Assembly: GCF_013149785.1 (NCBI RefSeq)
Contig: NZ_JABEZU010000001.1
Coordinates: 248,001-312,000, forward strand
Reading direction: 5' to 3'
DNA: 64,000 bases
From: Isoptericola halotolerans
GTDB lineage: Bacteria; Actinomycetota; Actinomycetes; Actinomycetales; Cellulomonadaceae
A program made the translations under genes and the position numbers. A model generated the notes under the pieces. The model had not been told where the DNA came from. It did not search any database and saw only the letters and a list, made by a program, of their open reading frames with translations. Below are positions 1 to 7,866 of this stretch, in pieces; positions within the stretch are counted from its first letter, which is position 1, and each line of letters opens with the position of its first letter.

Positions 1-238
1 GCATGGTGCCAGGACCAGAGGTCACGCAGGCGACACCGAGCCCTCCACCCGCCTGTGCGTACCCCTCCGCCATGAAGACCGCTCCCTCCTCGTGCTTCGC
101 CAGGACGAACTCGAGGTCGGGATGGTCGTCGATCCGGTCGAGCAAGGACAGGAGCGGGCCGCCGGGCACGCCGAAGAGTCGCCGGACTCCGGCACGTGCG
201 AGGAGGTCGAGGAGCAGGTCGGAGCCGGTCCAGGTCAT
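1..238 (-). CDS. Thiamine-pyrophosphate enzyme, N-terminal part (cut by window edge)
   Basis: The reverse strand encodes the first 79 residues of a TPP-dependent enzyme of the acetolactate synthase/benzoylformate decarboxylase type. The N-terminal pyrimidine-binding fold is recognisable: a helix, then RRLFGVPGGPLLSLLDRI, then FVLAKHEEGAVFMAEGYA, whose second glutamate is the conserved residue that activates the cofactor, and then a glycine-rich CVTSGPGT loop. The ATG at 238 is chosen because a GGAGA ribosome-binding site lies about 7 bases upstream; an in-frame ATG at 307 would add 23 residues with no resemblance to the family. The cofactor pyrophosphate motif and the substrate-specifying C-terminus lie outside the window, so the exact reaction cannot be told. 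Confidence 0.82.
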   Translation of the reverse strand, partial: MTWTGSDLLLDLLARAGVRRLFGVPGGPLLSLLDRIDDHPDLEFVLAKHEEGAVFMAEGYAQAGGGLGVACVTSGPGTM

Positions 239-446
239 CGTCTTCTCCAACAGCGGGATGGCGGTGGCAGGGCCGCGGCAGCGGTACGACGCGCTGCCTC
301 TGCTCATCGGTCCGCCCCCCGAACCGACTCACACAGCGAGTGTGACGGAGGGGTGCCGGAACTGCATCCGGAGCAGGCGGTGCCCGTCGGTCGAGGCCGG
401 CACGCCCCACCTGGCCGGGCACGCGGGCACTCAGTACGGTCGAAGG

Positions 447-920
447 GTGACCCTCGCCTCGCGTCTCCTGCACACCCGCTCGCTGGTCCGCGCGCCGATC
501 TGGCTGTACCGCGCCGGGCTCGGTTTCGTCCTGGGCCCGCGCTTTCTCCTGATGCGGCACCGTGGCAGGGTCAGCGGTGAGCCGCGGTCGGTCGTGCTCG
601 AGGTGACCGACCGCCCGGCAGCGGATCGGATCATCGTCGTGGCCGGTACGGGACCGAAGGCCCAGTGGTACCGCAACGTCCTGGTCGAGCCGCGGGTCCT
701 CGTCTCGACCGGTTTTCGTCGCGACGCCCGTGCGCGGGCGCGAGCTCTGACGCCCGACGACGCGGCCGCCGTCCTGCAGCGGTACGCGTCCGAGCACCCC
801 CGCGCGTGGTCGGCGTTGCGGCGGGTGCTGAGCGAATGGGCAGAGCCGTTGGCCGCCGCGACGGGGGAGCGCCGCTGGGAGCGCGTGGTTCCGGTGGTGG
901 AGCTGCGGCTGCTGGGCTGA
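447..920 (+). CDS. Nitroreductase/deazaflavin-dependent oxidoreductase family protein (DUF385)
   Basis: Predicted 157-residue protein of the DUF385/Ddn-like split-barrel family, whose members bind F420 or related flavins and reduce quinones or nitro compounds. Visible family features are a basic amphipathic start, an RHRGRVSGEPRSVVLEV strand-turn-strand, and the block VVAGTGPKAQWYRNVLVEP, corresponding to the G-x-K-x-x-x-W-Y-x-N-L signature. The GTG at 447 gives the usual family length; the open frame continues upstream to position 3, but that extension lies antisense to the TPP enzyme and has no family similarity. The substrate is unknown. It is convergent with the NhaC gene, only 8 bases away. 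Confidence 0.8.
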   Translation: MTLASRLLHTRSLVRAPIWLYRAGLGFVLGPRFLLMRHRGRVSGEPRSVVLEVTDRPAADRIIVVAGTGPKAQWYRNVLVEPRVLVSTGFRRDARARARALTPDDAAAVLQRYASEHPRAWSALRRVLSEWAEPLAAATGERRWERVVPVVELRLLG

Positions 921-928
921 GCCGGGGG

Positions 929-2524
929 TCAGGCCGGGGCGCGATCAGTCTGCGTCGACTCCTCGAGCGGCTTGCGGAGCATGCGGGCGACCGCCACCAG
1001 CACCGCCAGCGCCCCGACCGTGACGAGAAGGCCGACACCGGTGCCCGCGCCGAGGGCGACGGACACGTAGCCGGCCAGCGCGGCCAGCCCGGCCGCGGCG
1101 GCGTAGGGCAGCTGGGTCAGCACGTGCGTGATGACGTCGGCCCCGGCGCCCGTGGACGACAGGATGGTGGTGTCGGAGATCGGGGAGGCGTGGTCGCCGA
1201 GGACGGCGCCGGCCAGCACCGCGCCCAGCGCGGGCAGGAGCAGGTCGGTCTGCCCGATGGTGTTCATGATCCCGCCGACCAGCGGCAGCAGCAGGGCGAA
1301 CGACCCCCAGGACGTGCCGGTGGAGAACGCCATCGCGGCGGCCAGGACGAAGATCACCGGCACCAGCCAGCTCACCGGGAGGTCGGCGCCCTCCACGAGC
1401 CCGCCGAGGTACGCGCCCGTCCCGAGCTGGTCGATGAGGCCGGTGAGCATCCAGGCGAGCACGAGGATGCTCACGGCGGGCCACATCGAACGGACCCCCT
1501 CGACCCAGCCGCGGCCGAAGTGGCTCGCGGAGAACCGCGGGTTCGAGGTGGTGTACCGCAGGTAGTAGTAGACGGCGGCGGCGAGGCCGAGCAGCCCGCC
1601 GACCATGAGGGACGCGCTCGTGTCGGTCTCGGCGAGGATGTCGACGACCGACCAGCTCCCGGCCGCGGCATACCCGGTCCACACGATGCCGCCGAACACG
1701 CCGACCACGAGCAGGATGAACGGCACGAACAGTGCGCGCCGCTCCCCGGGCTCGTGCACGGGCAGGTCCTCGGCGAGCTGGCCGGGCACGGTGGCGTCGT
1801 CGGCGAAGGTGCGGCCGTCGGTGACGGCCCGCTCCTCCTCCCGGCGCATCGGTCCGACGTCGAGCCGGAGCACGACCGCGAGCCACACCATGAGCACGGC
1901 GGCGATCGCGTAGTAGTTGGCGGCTGCCGCACCGAGGAACGCCTGGACGCTCGACGTGCTCAGGGCGGACGCCGCGACGATCGGGGCGAGCAGGCCCATG
2001 ATGTAGGCGCCCCAGCTGGAGAACGGCGCCAGCACGACGACCGGGGCGGACGTCGAGTCGATGAGGTACGCGAGCTTGGCGCGTGACACCCGGTGCCGGT
2101 CGGTGACCGGCCGGGAGACCTGCCCGACGGCGAGGGCGTTGAAGTAGTCGTCGATGAAGATGACGATGCCCATCACCGCGGGCAGGACCTGCGCGCCGCG
2201 GCGGGTCCTGATCCGCTCCACGGCCCAGTCGGCGAACGCCTTGGTCCCGCCGGACATCATGATGAACGCCGCGATGACCCCCAGCAGCAGGGTGAAGGCG
2301 AGGATGTAGACGTACCAGGTGTTCACCGCGCCGTCGGTCCAGAAGATGACGGCGAACGACTCCCCGACCAGCCGCAGCGTCTCCAGCGGGTTCAGGTCGG
2401 CCACCAGCAGCGCCGCCGTCAGGATCCCCGCGCCCAGGCTGATGAGCACCTTGCGGGTGATCACCACCAGGGCGATGGCGATCACCGGTGGCAGCAGCGT
2501 CAGGACCGGGTAGCTCTCGATCAT
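929..2524 (-). CDS. nhaC: NhaC-family Na+/H+ antiporter
   Basis: 531-residue integral membrane protein with about a dozen hydrophobic helices, matching NhaC-type antiporters, which exchange cytoplasmic Na+ for H+ or in some members carry organic substrates. Typical stretches include FIDDYFNALAVGQVSRPVTD, with acidic residues in a membrane segment, the DSTSAPVVVLAPFSSWGAYI loop, and late in the protein FSTGTSWGSFALLLPLV followed by LGDHASPISDTTILSSTGAG, the repeated substrate-binding hairpins of the ion-transporter superfamily. The ATG at 2524 lies 13 bases after the stop of a 58-residue ORF and has no good ribosome-binding site of its own; a 7-bp hairpin covers the junction, so translation is probably coupled. 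The substrate could differ from sodium. Confidence 0.9.
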   Translation of the reverse strand: MIESYPVLTLLPPVIAIALVVITRKVLISLGAGILTAALLVADLNPLETLRLVGESFAVIFWTDGAVNTWYVYILAFTLLLGVIAAFIMMSGGTKAFADWAVERIRTRRGAQVLPAVMGIVIFIDDYFNALAVGQVSRPVTDRHRVSRAKLAYLIDSTSAPVVVLAPFSSWGAYIMGLLAPIVAASALSTSSVQAFLGAAAANYYAIAAVLMVWLAVVLRLDVGPMRREEERAVTDGRTFADDATVPGQLAEDLPVHEPGERRALFVPFILLVVGVFGGIVWTGYAAAGSWSVVDILAETDTSASLMVGGLLGLAAAVYYYLRYTTSNPRFSASHFGRGWVEGVRSMWPAVSILVLAWMLTGLIDQLGTGAYLGGLVEGADLPVSWLVPVIFVLAAAMAFSTGTSWGSFALLLPLVGGIMNTIGQTDLLLPALGAVLAGAVLGDHASPISDTTILSSTGAGADVITHVLTQLPYAAAAGLAALAGYVSVALGAGTGVGLLVTVGALAVLVAVARMLRKPLEESTQTDRAPA

Positions 2525-2527
2525 GGA

Positions 2528-2545
2528 CCGGCTGCTGTCAGCCGG
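2528..2545 (-). promoter_or_regulatory. Hairpin over the small-ORF stop and nhaC start region
   Basis: A perfect 7-bp stem (CCGGCTG / CAGCCGG) with a 4-base loop. It contains the TGA of the upstream 58-codon ORF and ends 3 bases before the nhaC ATG. In the mRNA it would block free ribosome entry at nhaC unless ribosomes finishing the small ORF melt it, which fits translational coupling. The structure is seen; the role is inferred. Confidence 0.55.
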
Positions 2546-2714
2546 CGTCGAAGCGACGGTCGTCGGCCTGCTCGCTCGTCTCGTGGCCGGGGTCCTGCGC
2601 GGGCTGGGCGTCCGCGAACCGGGGGTCGGTGATCGCCGGGTCCCGTCTCACCAGCTCCAGGGCGAAGTCGCTCGGGGGGACGCGGGGGTCGCGCTCGGGT
2701 GCGTGCGTGGTCAT
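2538..2714 (-). CDS. Small hydrophilic protein encoded upstream of nhaC
   Basis: 58-residue protein beginning MTTHAPERDPRVPPSDFALE. The ATG at 2714 has a strong AAAGGAG site 7 bases upstream, making this a convincing gene although it is short. It is charged and proline-rich at the N-terminus with no membrane segment or signal peptide. The central part contains a short repeat-like pattern, RRDPAITDPRFADAQPAQDP. I do not recognise a family. It is the first gene of a two-gene unit with nhaC and may act as a leader for translational coupling, as a cytoplasmic partner of the transporter, or both. Confidence 0.7.
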   Translation of the reverse strand: MTTHAPERDPRVPPSDFALELVRRDPAITDPRFADAQPAQDPGHETSEQADDRRFDAG

Positions 2715-2862
2715 GAAACGGCTCCTTTCGTCGCTGCCACCGTAGGCGCCGGGCCTGCAGCCTGCTCGCTGTGCGCCGTCGGCGCGCGGGATCGCGGGAC
2801 CCGACTTACGGTGATGTGCGCGAGCAACAGTTCTCGCCCCGACCGGCACGGAGGCTGGCGCC

Positions 2863-4062
2863 ATGGGATCTTTCCGAGGAAGGGCCACCACGTGGCTGCT
2901 GGCCGTCGCGACCGCCCTCGGGCTCGCGCTCACCGGGGTAGGGGTCGCGGCCCCGGCCCAGGCGGCCGCGAAGGTCGCCGCGCCGCTGCCCGATCGCACC
3001 TACGTGCTGTCGTCGTACTACGGGCCGCGCTGCATGCCGATCGCCGGCTCCTCGACGTACCACCAGGGCCAGGACTTCGGTGCGTCGAAGGGCACGGCGG
3101 TCCGCGCCATCGCGCCCGGCACGGTCTCCCGCGCTGGATCGGTCCGGGGCTTCGGCGAGTGGGTCGTCATCGACCACTCGACCGGCGGCGAGCGCTTCTC
3201 CTCGCTGTACGCCCACCTCGTGGACGGCACGAAGCACGTGAAGAAGGGCCAGAAGGTCAAGCGTGGCCAGCGCATCGGCGACGTGGGGTCGACCGGGACG
3301 TCGACGTCGCCGCACCTGCACCTGGAGATCTGGCAGGGCGGCTATCCCGGTGGCTCGACCGTGGACCCGCTGTCGTTCATGAAGAGCCGAGGCGTCGACC
3401 TGCGGTCGCTGTCCACACGCAACTACGCGCGCACCACGCCGTCGTCGTGCAAGTACTTCACGACGGCGAAGGTCAACATGCGCAGCGGCCCCGGTGAGAG
3501 CTACCAGGTGCTGCGCACCCCCCAGCCCAACGTGGTGATCAAGGGCAAGCCCGGTGCGGGCTCGGGCGACTGGCGCCAGGTCACCCGGAACGGCAGGTCC
3601 GGCTGGATCCACAAGAACTACCTCTCGCCCGGGTACACCTCGCAGGGGACGCGCTACACGCTGTCCTCCCTCAACCTGCGCGCCAAGGCGTCGACGTCCT
3701 CCAAGGTCAAGCGCACCATCCCGGCCGACGCGCAGGTCACCATGCTGCGCGGCCTCAAGGGAAGCTGGCAGCGGGTCCGGTACGGCGGGCAGAACGGTTG
3801 GGTGTCGGCCCAGCACATCTCCGACACCCGTGACGGCGCGCAGGTGGTCCGCAACACGTCGGGCAACACGTACTCCTGGGTGCGGCCGAGCACGCTCCAG
3901 CTGCGCGAGGGCCCCTCCACGTCGACGGCGAAGGTCGTCACCCTCAAGCGCGACCAGCGGGTCCGGCACCTCGCCACGATGAAGAACGGCTGGCTCAAGG
4001 TCAAGCACGGGGGCAAGACCGGCTACGTCGCGACCAGGTACCTCACCTCGAACAGGCCGTAG
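2863..4062 (+). CDS. Secreted M23 peptidase with three SH3-like repeats
   Basis: 399-residue exported cell-wall enzyme. Residues 1-34 form a signal peptide (basic start, hydrophobic core, APAQA cleavage region). Residues about 45-170 are a LytM/M23 zinc metallopeptidase domain with the ligands H67 and D71 in HQGQD, H118 in YAH, and H151/H153 in HLHLE, so the active site is complete; such enzymes cut peptide cross-bridges in peptidoglycan. Three bacterial SH3-type repeats follow at about 203-255, 265-320 and 340-396, each with an N-LR-x-x-x-S/T and GW-x-V/I pattern, probably binding the wall. The ATG is preceded by GGAGGCTGGCGCC, giving a plausible but slightly distant ribosome-binding site. 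It is divergent from the nhaC unit. Confidence 0.9.
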   Translation: MGSFRGRATTWLLAVATALGLALTGVGVAAPAQAAAKVAAPLPDRTYVLSSYYGPRCMPIAGSSTYHQGQDFGASKGTAVRAIAPGTVSRAGSVRGFGEWVVIDHSTGGERFSSLYAHLVDGTKHVKKGQKVKRGQRIGDVGSTGTSTSPHLHLEIWQGGYPGGSTVDPLSFMKSRGVDLRSLSTRNYARTTPSSCKYFTTAKVNMRSGPGESYQVLRTPQPNVVIKGKPGAGSGDWRQVTRNGRSGWIHKNYLSPGYTSQGTRYTLSSLNLRAKASTSSKVKRTIPADAQVTMLRGLKGSWQRVRYGGQNGWVSAQHISDTRDGAQVVRNTSGNTYSWVRPSTLQLREGPSTSTAKVVTLKRDQRVRHLATMKNGWLKVKHGGKTGYVATRYLTSNRP

Positions 4063-4067
4063 CCGCG

Positions 4068-5546
4068 TCAGTCGAGGTAGTCCTCGACGAGCCGTGCGGC
4101 GATCCCCGTGTACGTGGCCGGGGTGAGCGCGGCGAGGCGGCCGGCGACGTCCTCGGGCAGCCCGAGGCCGGCGACGAACTCCCGCATCCGCTCGCCGTCG
4201 ACGCGCTGGCCGCGGGTGAGCTCCTTGAGCCGCTCGTACGGGTTCTCCATGCCTGCCACACCGGCGACGGACGCGGCGCGCATCGCGGACTGGACGGGCT
4301 CGCCGAGCACCTCCCAGTTGTGGTCGAGGTCGTCGGCCATGAGCTCGGCGTTGACGGCGAGCGCCTTCAGGCCGCGGCGGACGTTGTCGATCGCGAGCAG
4401 GGAGTGCCCGAACGCCGGGCCGATGTTGCGCTGCGTGGTGGAGTCCGTGAGGTCGCGCTGCAGGCGGCTGGTCACCAGCGTGGCCGACAGGGTGTCCAGG
4501 AGCGAGCAGGAGACCTCGAGGTTGGCCTCGGCGTTCTCGAACCGGATCGGGTTGACCTTGTGCGGCATCGTCGAGGAGCCCGTCGCCCCGGCCACGGGGA
4601 TCTGGGTGAAGAAGCCCAGGGAGATGTAGGTCCACACGTCGGTGGCGAGGTTGTGCAGGATCCGGTTGAACCGGGCGACGTCGGCGTAGACCTCGGCCTG
4701 CCAGTCGTGGGACTCGATCTGCGTGGTCAGCGGGTTCCAGGTCAGGCCCAGGTGCTCGACGAACGCCTTCGACACGGCCGGCCAGTCGGCGCCCGGGACG
4801 GCGACGGTGTGCGCGCCGTACGTGCCGGTGGCGCCGTTGAGCTTGCCGAGGAACTCGGCCCCGGCGACGCGGCGGAGCTGGCGGCGCAGGCGGTGCGCGA
4901 GCACCGCGATCTCCTTGCCCATCGTGGTCGGGGTGGCGGGCTGGCCGTGCGTGCGGCTCAGCATCGGCACGTCCGCGTGCTCGCGCGCCATCGCGGCGAG
5001 CTGGTCGGCCAGGGCCTCGGCGGCGGGCAGCCAGACGTCGAGGACGGCGCCGCGCACCATCAGGGCGTAGCTGAGGTTGTTGATGTCCTCGCTCGTGCAG
5101 GCGAAGTGCACGAGCTCGCTCGCGGCCGGCAGGTTCGTCTCGCCGAGCTCGTCGGGGGCGACGGCGATGCGGCGCTTGATGAAGTACTCGACGGCCTTCA
5201 CGTCGTGCACCGTCTCGCGCTCGATGGCGCCGAGCTCGGCGATCTGGTCCGCGCCGAACGTCGCGGGGATCTGTCGCAGGTAGGCGACCTCGGCGTCGCT
5301 GAGCGAGGGAGCGCCGGGCACGACGGGACCGTCGCCGCCGGGGACGCCGTTGCACAGCACGATGAGCCACTCCACCTCGACGTGGATGCGCGCCCGGTTC
5401 AGCGCGGCCTCGCTGAGGTGGTCCACGAGCGGCGCCACGGCCCCGCGGTAGCGACCGTCGAGCGGCCCCAGCGCGATCGGCGGGGTGACGTCGGCGAGGT
5501 CCACCCGGGTGTCGTTCGTCGGTGCGTGCTGCGGCTTGGAGGTCAC
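4068..5546 (-). CDS. purB: Adenylosuccinate lyase
   Basis: About 492 residues, of the long E. coli-type PurB group, recognised by the opening block LGPLDGRYRGAVAPL. It catalyses two fumarate-releasing steps: SAICAR to AICAR in purine synthesis and adenylosuccinate to AMP. The signature loop GSSTMPHKVNPIRFENAE, carrying the catalytic serine, lies near residue 320, and SRTHGQPATPTTMGKEI contains the catalytic histidine. A GTG at 5546 is preferred because GGGAGA lies 9 bases upstream; the in-frame ATG at 5555 abuts that same sequence with no spacing and would add three residues. The stop is 5 bases from the stop of the convergent M23 gene. Confidence 0.95.
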   Translation of the reverse strand: MTSKPQHAPTNDTRVDLADVTPPIALGPLDGRYRGAVAPLVDHLSEAALNRARIHVEVEWLIVLCNGVPGGDGPVVPGAPSLSDAEVAYLRQIPATFGADQIAELGAIERETVHDVKAVEYFIKRRIAVAPDELGETNLPAASELVHFACTSEDINNLSYALMVRGAVLDVWLPAAEALADQLAAMAREHADVPMLSRTHGQPATPTTMGKEIAVLAHRLRRQLRRVAGAEFLGKLNGATGTYGAHTVAVPGADWPAVSKAFVEHLGLTWNPLTTQIESHDWQAEVYADVARFNRILHNLATDVWTYISLGFFTQIPVAGATGSSTMPHKVNPIRFENAEANLEVSCSLLDTLSATLVTSRLQRDLTDSTTQRNIGPAFGHSLLAIDNVRRGLKALAVNAELMADDLDHNWEVLGEPVQSAMRAASVAGVAGMENPYERLKELTRGQRVDGERMREFVAGLGLPEDVAGRLAALTPATYTGIAARLVEDYLD

Positions 5547-5663
5547 GCCCGGCATTCTCCCACGACCGCACCACGACCCCTGAGGCCATCCACGCCGGGC
5601 GTCCTCCACAGGGCGGCTCCCTCGTCGGCCACCAGGTGGCGGCACCCGCCTAGCGTCGCGGCC

Positions 5664-5894
5664 ATGCTCCTGACCACCACCGATGTCGCCCAGGCCGCCA
5701 CCCACCTGCGGGACGCCCGGACCGCGCTCGACGACGCCGTCGCCCGGCTCGGCCACGCCGCCCTGCTCGACTGGCGGTCCCCGGCGGGCGACGCCTGCCG
5801 GGCCGCGGTGGACGAGCTCCGCCTCGCGCTCGCCACCGACGCCGTCACTCTCGACCAGGCCGTCGGCGCGACCGACTCCTGCCTGCTGCCGTGA
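5664..5894 (+). CDS. Small helical protein coupled to an alpha/beta hydrolase
   Basis: 76-residue protein, MLLTTTDVAQAATHLRDART onward, almost entirely alanine-rich amphipathic helix with a central DWRSPAGDACRAAVDELR. The W-x-SPAG turn between two helices resembles the WXG100/ESX-like helix-turn-helix proteins that travel with larger exported effectors, but it is shorter than the usual 95-105 residues and no C-terminal secretion motif is obvious. Its TGA overlaps the GTG of the hydrolase gene by 4 bases, so the two are translationally coupled and probably work together. Family assignment is tentative. Confidence 0.7.
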   Translation: MLLTTTDVAQAATHLRDARTALDDAVARLGHAALLDWRSPAGDACRAAVDELRLALATDAVTLDQAVGATDSCLLP

Positions 5895-7444
5895 GCCGCG
5901 ACCCGCACGAGACGCTCGTGATCGTCGGCGGACGAGCTCTGACGCGGGTCGACGCCGGGGCGGTCCGGGCCTGCGCCGTGCAGCTCGCCGAGACCGCCCG
6001 GGCCCTGGGGGTGGCGGCCGCGGCGTCCGCGTTCGCGAGGTCGGCCCTGGACCGCGACCTGTGGACACCGGTGCACCTCGGCGTGACGGACCCGTCCCGG
6101 GACGGTCGGGTGCGGTGGGCACGGGGGCTGGCCGACGACGCCGCGGTGGCGCTCGCGCTGCGGGCGGACAGCTGCGCGAGCCTGGAGATGCGCCTGCTGA
6201 TCGCCGCCGGGCTGTACGAGCACGCCGAGTCGATGGCCGAGCGCACGATGGGCGCCGTGGTGACGTTCACCGCGGGGACCGTCGGACTCGCCGTCACCGC
6301 CGCTGCCACCGACCCGGTGCTGGGTCATCCGCTGCGCCAGGCGGGTCGGTACGGACTGGCGGGCGTCGCGGCGCGGTCCGACGACCCGGACGTGCCGCAC
6401 GCCCCTCCGACGACCGTGCCCTCCGACGTCGAGCCGTCCGGTGCGGGAGGTGTCGCGGGCTGGGTGCTGCGTGGCGTGGCCCCCTACGTGGACGAGGCCG
6501 TCCTCGGGGGCGGGATCGGTGTCGCGGCCGGTGCTCCGGTCCGGTCCGGTCTCGACCTGTCCGTCGACGGCGCGGCGAGGGTGCTGTCCCGGGCGGTGTG
6601 GAGCGTGCTGCCCGACGTCGAGGTCACCGTCGAGCCGATCGCACCGGACCGCTTCACCGGCGGGCTCCCGGCCTGGCACGCCTCGTGCGCCGGCGATGTC
6701 GCGGAGGCGCTGGCCAGGTCCGCGGACCTGTACGCGCACGGCAGCGGGATCCCGGGGCGCGAGGCCCCCGGCCCGCCCCCCGGGACGATCGCGGTGCAGC
6801 GGGTCGAGGGCGCCGACGGCGCCGTGAGCTGGACCGTGCTGATCCCCGGCACGCAGGAGATGCTGTCGGCACAGAACCCGTTCGACGTCGCCACGGACCT
6901 CGACATGATGGCGCAGGAGTCCGCGGACGTCATGGTCGCCGTCGAGCAGGCGCTCGCGGACGCCGGCGCGGGGCCGGCCGAGCCGGTCGTGCTGGTGGGG
7001 CACTCGCTCGGTGGCATCGCGGCCACCTCGCTCGCGGCGTCACCGGCCTTCCGTCGTCGTCACCCGGTCGGCGGGGTCGTCACCGCGGGTGCGCCCACGG
7101 CGACCTTCCGGCTGCCGCGCGGAGTCCCGGCGCTGCACCTGGAGAACACCGAGGAGCTCGTCTCCTCCCTCGACGGACGGTCTGCCGCCGAGGGCGAGGT
7201 GGGCCCGGACCGCGTGGTGGTGGCCCGGGACCTGTCCGCGTCGGACGACCCTCGCGACCGGGCGGCGTCGGGCAGCGTCACGCAGGCGCACTCGATGGCG
7301 ACGCACCTGCGAACGCTCGAGCAGGCCCAGACCGTGCAGAACGTCCAGGTGGCGGCCACGGCGGAGCGGATCGAGGCGTTCCTGGACGGCGAACGCGCCG
7401 AGACCACGTACTACGCGGTCCGGCGCGTCCGCGACGGCGAGTGA
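5891..7444 (+). CDS. Alpha/beta hydrolase (lipase/esterase-like) with long N-terminal helical region
   Basis: 517-residue protein. The second half is an alpha/beta-hydrolase fold: VSWTVLIPGTQEM forms the oxyanion-hole strand, VVLVGHSLGGIAATSLA carries the nucleophile serine near residue 372 in a G-H-S-L-G elbow, and VVTAGAPTATFRLPR and the late QAHSMATHL could supply the aspartate region and histidine. Residues 1-300 are alanine/valine-rich helices with glycine-rich stretches and no signal peptide, resembling the helical regions of proteins that accompany ESX-like small partners. The gene starts with a GTG overlapping the stop of the 76-residue ORF. The substrate is unknown; a lipid or cell-envelope ester is a guess from the G-H-S-L-G lipase class. 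Confidence 0.78.
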   Translation: MSRDPHETLVIVGGRALTRVDAGAVRACAVQLAETARALGVAAAASAFARSALDRDLWTPVHLGVTDPSRDGRVRWARGLADDAAVALALRADSCASLEMRLLIAAGLYEHAESMAERTMGAVVTFTAGTVGLAVTAAATDPVLGHPLRQAGRYGLAGVAARSDDPDVPHAPPTTVPSDVEPSGAGGVAGWVLRGVAPYVDEAVLGGGIGVAAGAPVRSGLDLSVDGAARVLSRAVWSVLPDVEVTVEPIAPDRFTGGLPAWHASCAGDVAEALARSADLYAHGSGIPGREAPGPPPGTIAVQRVEGADGAVSWTVLIPGTQEMLSAQNPFDVATDLDMMAQESADVMVAVEQALADAGAGPAEPVVLVGHSLGGIAATSLAASPAFRRRHPVGGVVTAGAPTATFRLPRGVPALHLENTEELVSSLDGRSAAEGEVGPDRVVVARDLSASDDPRDRAASGSVTQAHSMATHLRTLEQAQTVQNVQVAATAERIEAFLDGERAETTYYAVRRVRDGE

Positions 7445-7454
7445 GAGGGGCCGG

Positions 7455-7841
7455 TCAGTCGCGCTTGCCGGGGATGACCCAGCCGATGACCGTCTGCAGG
7501 ACCGCGAGGATCAGCGCGATCCACAGGTACCACCAGAAGCCGCCCTCGATCTCCAGGCCCCAGTCACCCACCAGGCTGGTGATCCACGTGGTGATCCACA
7601 GCATGAACGCGTTGATCAGCAGGTAGAACAGGCCGAGCGTGAGGATCAGCAGCGGGAGGGAGATCAGGGAGACGATGGGCTTCACGATCATGCTGACCAG
7701 CGAGAAGATCGTCGCGACGGCAAGGACGACGAGGATCTGGCCGAGCGTGTCGTTCCCGCCGTAGATCTCGAGGTTGTCGAAGATCAGGTCGCAGATCCAC
7801 AGCGCGAGCGATGTCACGACGATCCGTGCGATGAGGTTCAT
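7455..7841 (-). CDS. Phage-holin-family (YvlD/PF04020-type) membrane protein
   Basis: 128-residue membrane protein with four hydrophobic segments. The pattern MNLIARIVVTSLALWICDLI, then IVKPIVSLISLPLLILTLGL with its conserved K-P-I/L and L-P-L motif, then FYLLINAFMLWI, is characteristic of the YvlD/phage-holin 4 family of unknown function found in many Gram-positive genomes. The ATG at 7841 matches the family start; the frame runs further upstream, but that would overlap the divergent hisC. No Shine-Dalgarno sequence precedes it, and only 25 bases separate it from the hisC start codon. Confidence 0.85.
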   Translation of the reverse strand: MNLIARIVVTSLALWICDLIFDNLEIYGGNDTLGQILVVLAVATIFSLVSMIVKPIVSLISLPLLILTLGLFYLLINAFMLWITTWITSLVGDWGLEIEGGFWWYLWIALILAVLQTVIGWVIPGKRD

Positions 7842-7866
7842 GACGGCATGGTGGCACGATGGCGCC

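Noticed and set aside
3-446. Upstream extension of the DUF385 gene to position 3
   Set aside because: The segment is antisense to the N-terminus of the TPP enzyme and does not align with the DUF385 family start.
665-2086. 473-codon plus-strand frame
   Set aside because: It is antisense to nhaC and made of low-complexity G, R, H and E residues; nhaC is clearly real on the other strand.
2715-2862. Possible ydaO (c-di-AMP) riboswitch before the M23 peptidase gene
   Set aside because: Such riboswitches often precede actinobacterial wall hydrolases, but the region is only 148 bases, shared with a divergent promoter, and the conserved motifs are not recognisable.
2806-5589. Very long open frame of 927 codons on the minus strand
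   Set aside because: It runs antisense through the M23 peptidase gene and out of frame through purB; the product is arginine-rich with no domain, typical of high-GC shadow frames.
4320-5663. Upstream extension of the 76-residue ORF antisense to purB
   Set aside because: The extension is a shadow of purB; only the part from the ATG at 5664 has plausible protein features.
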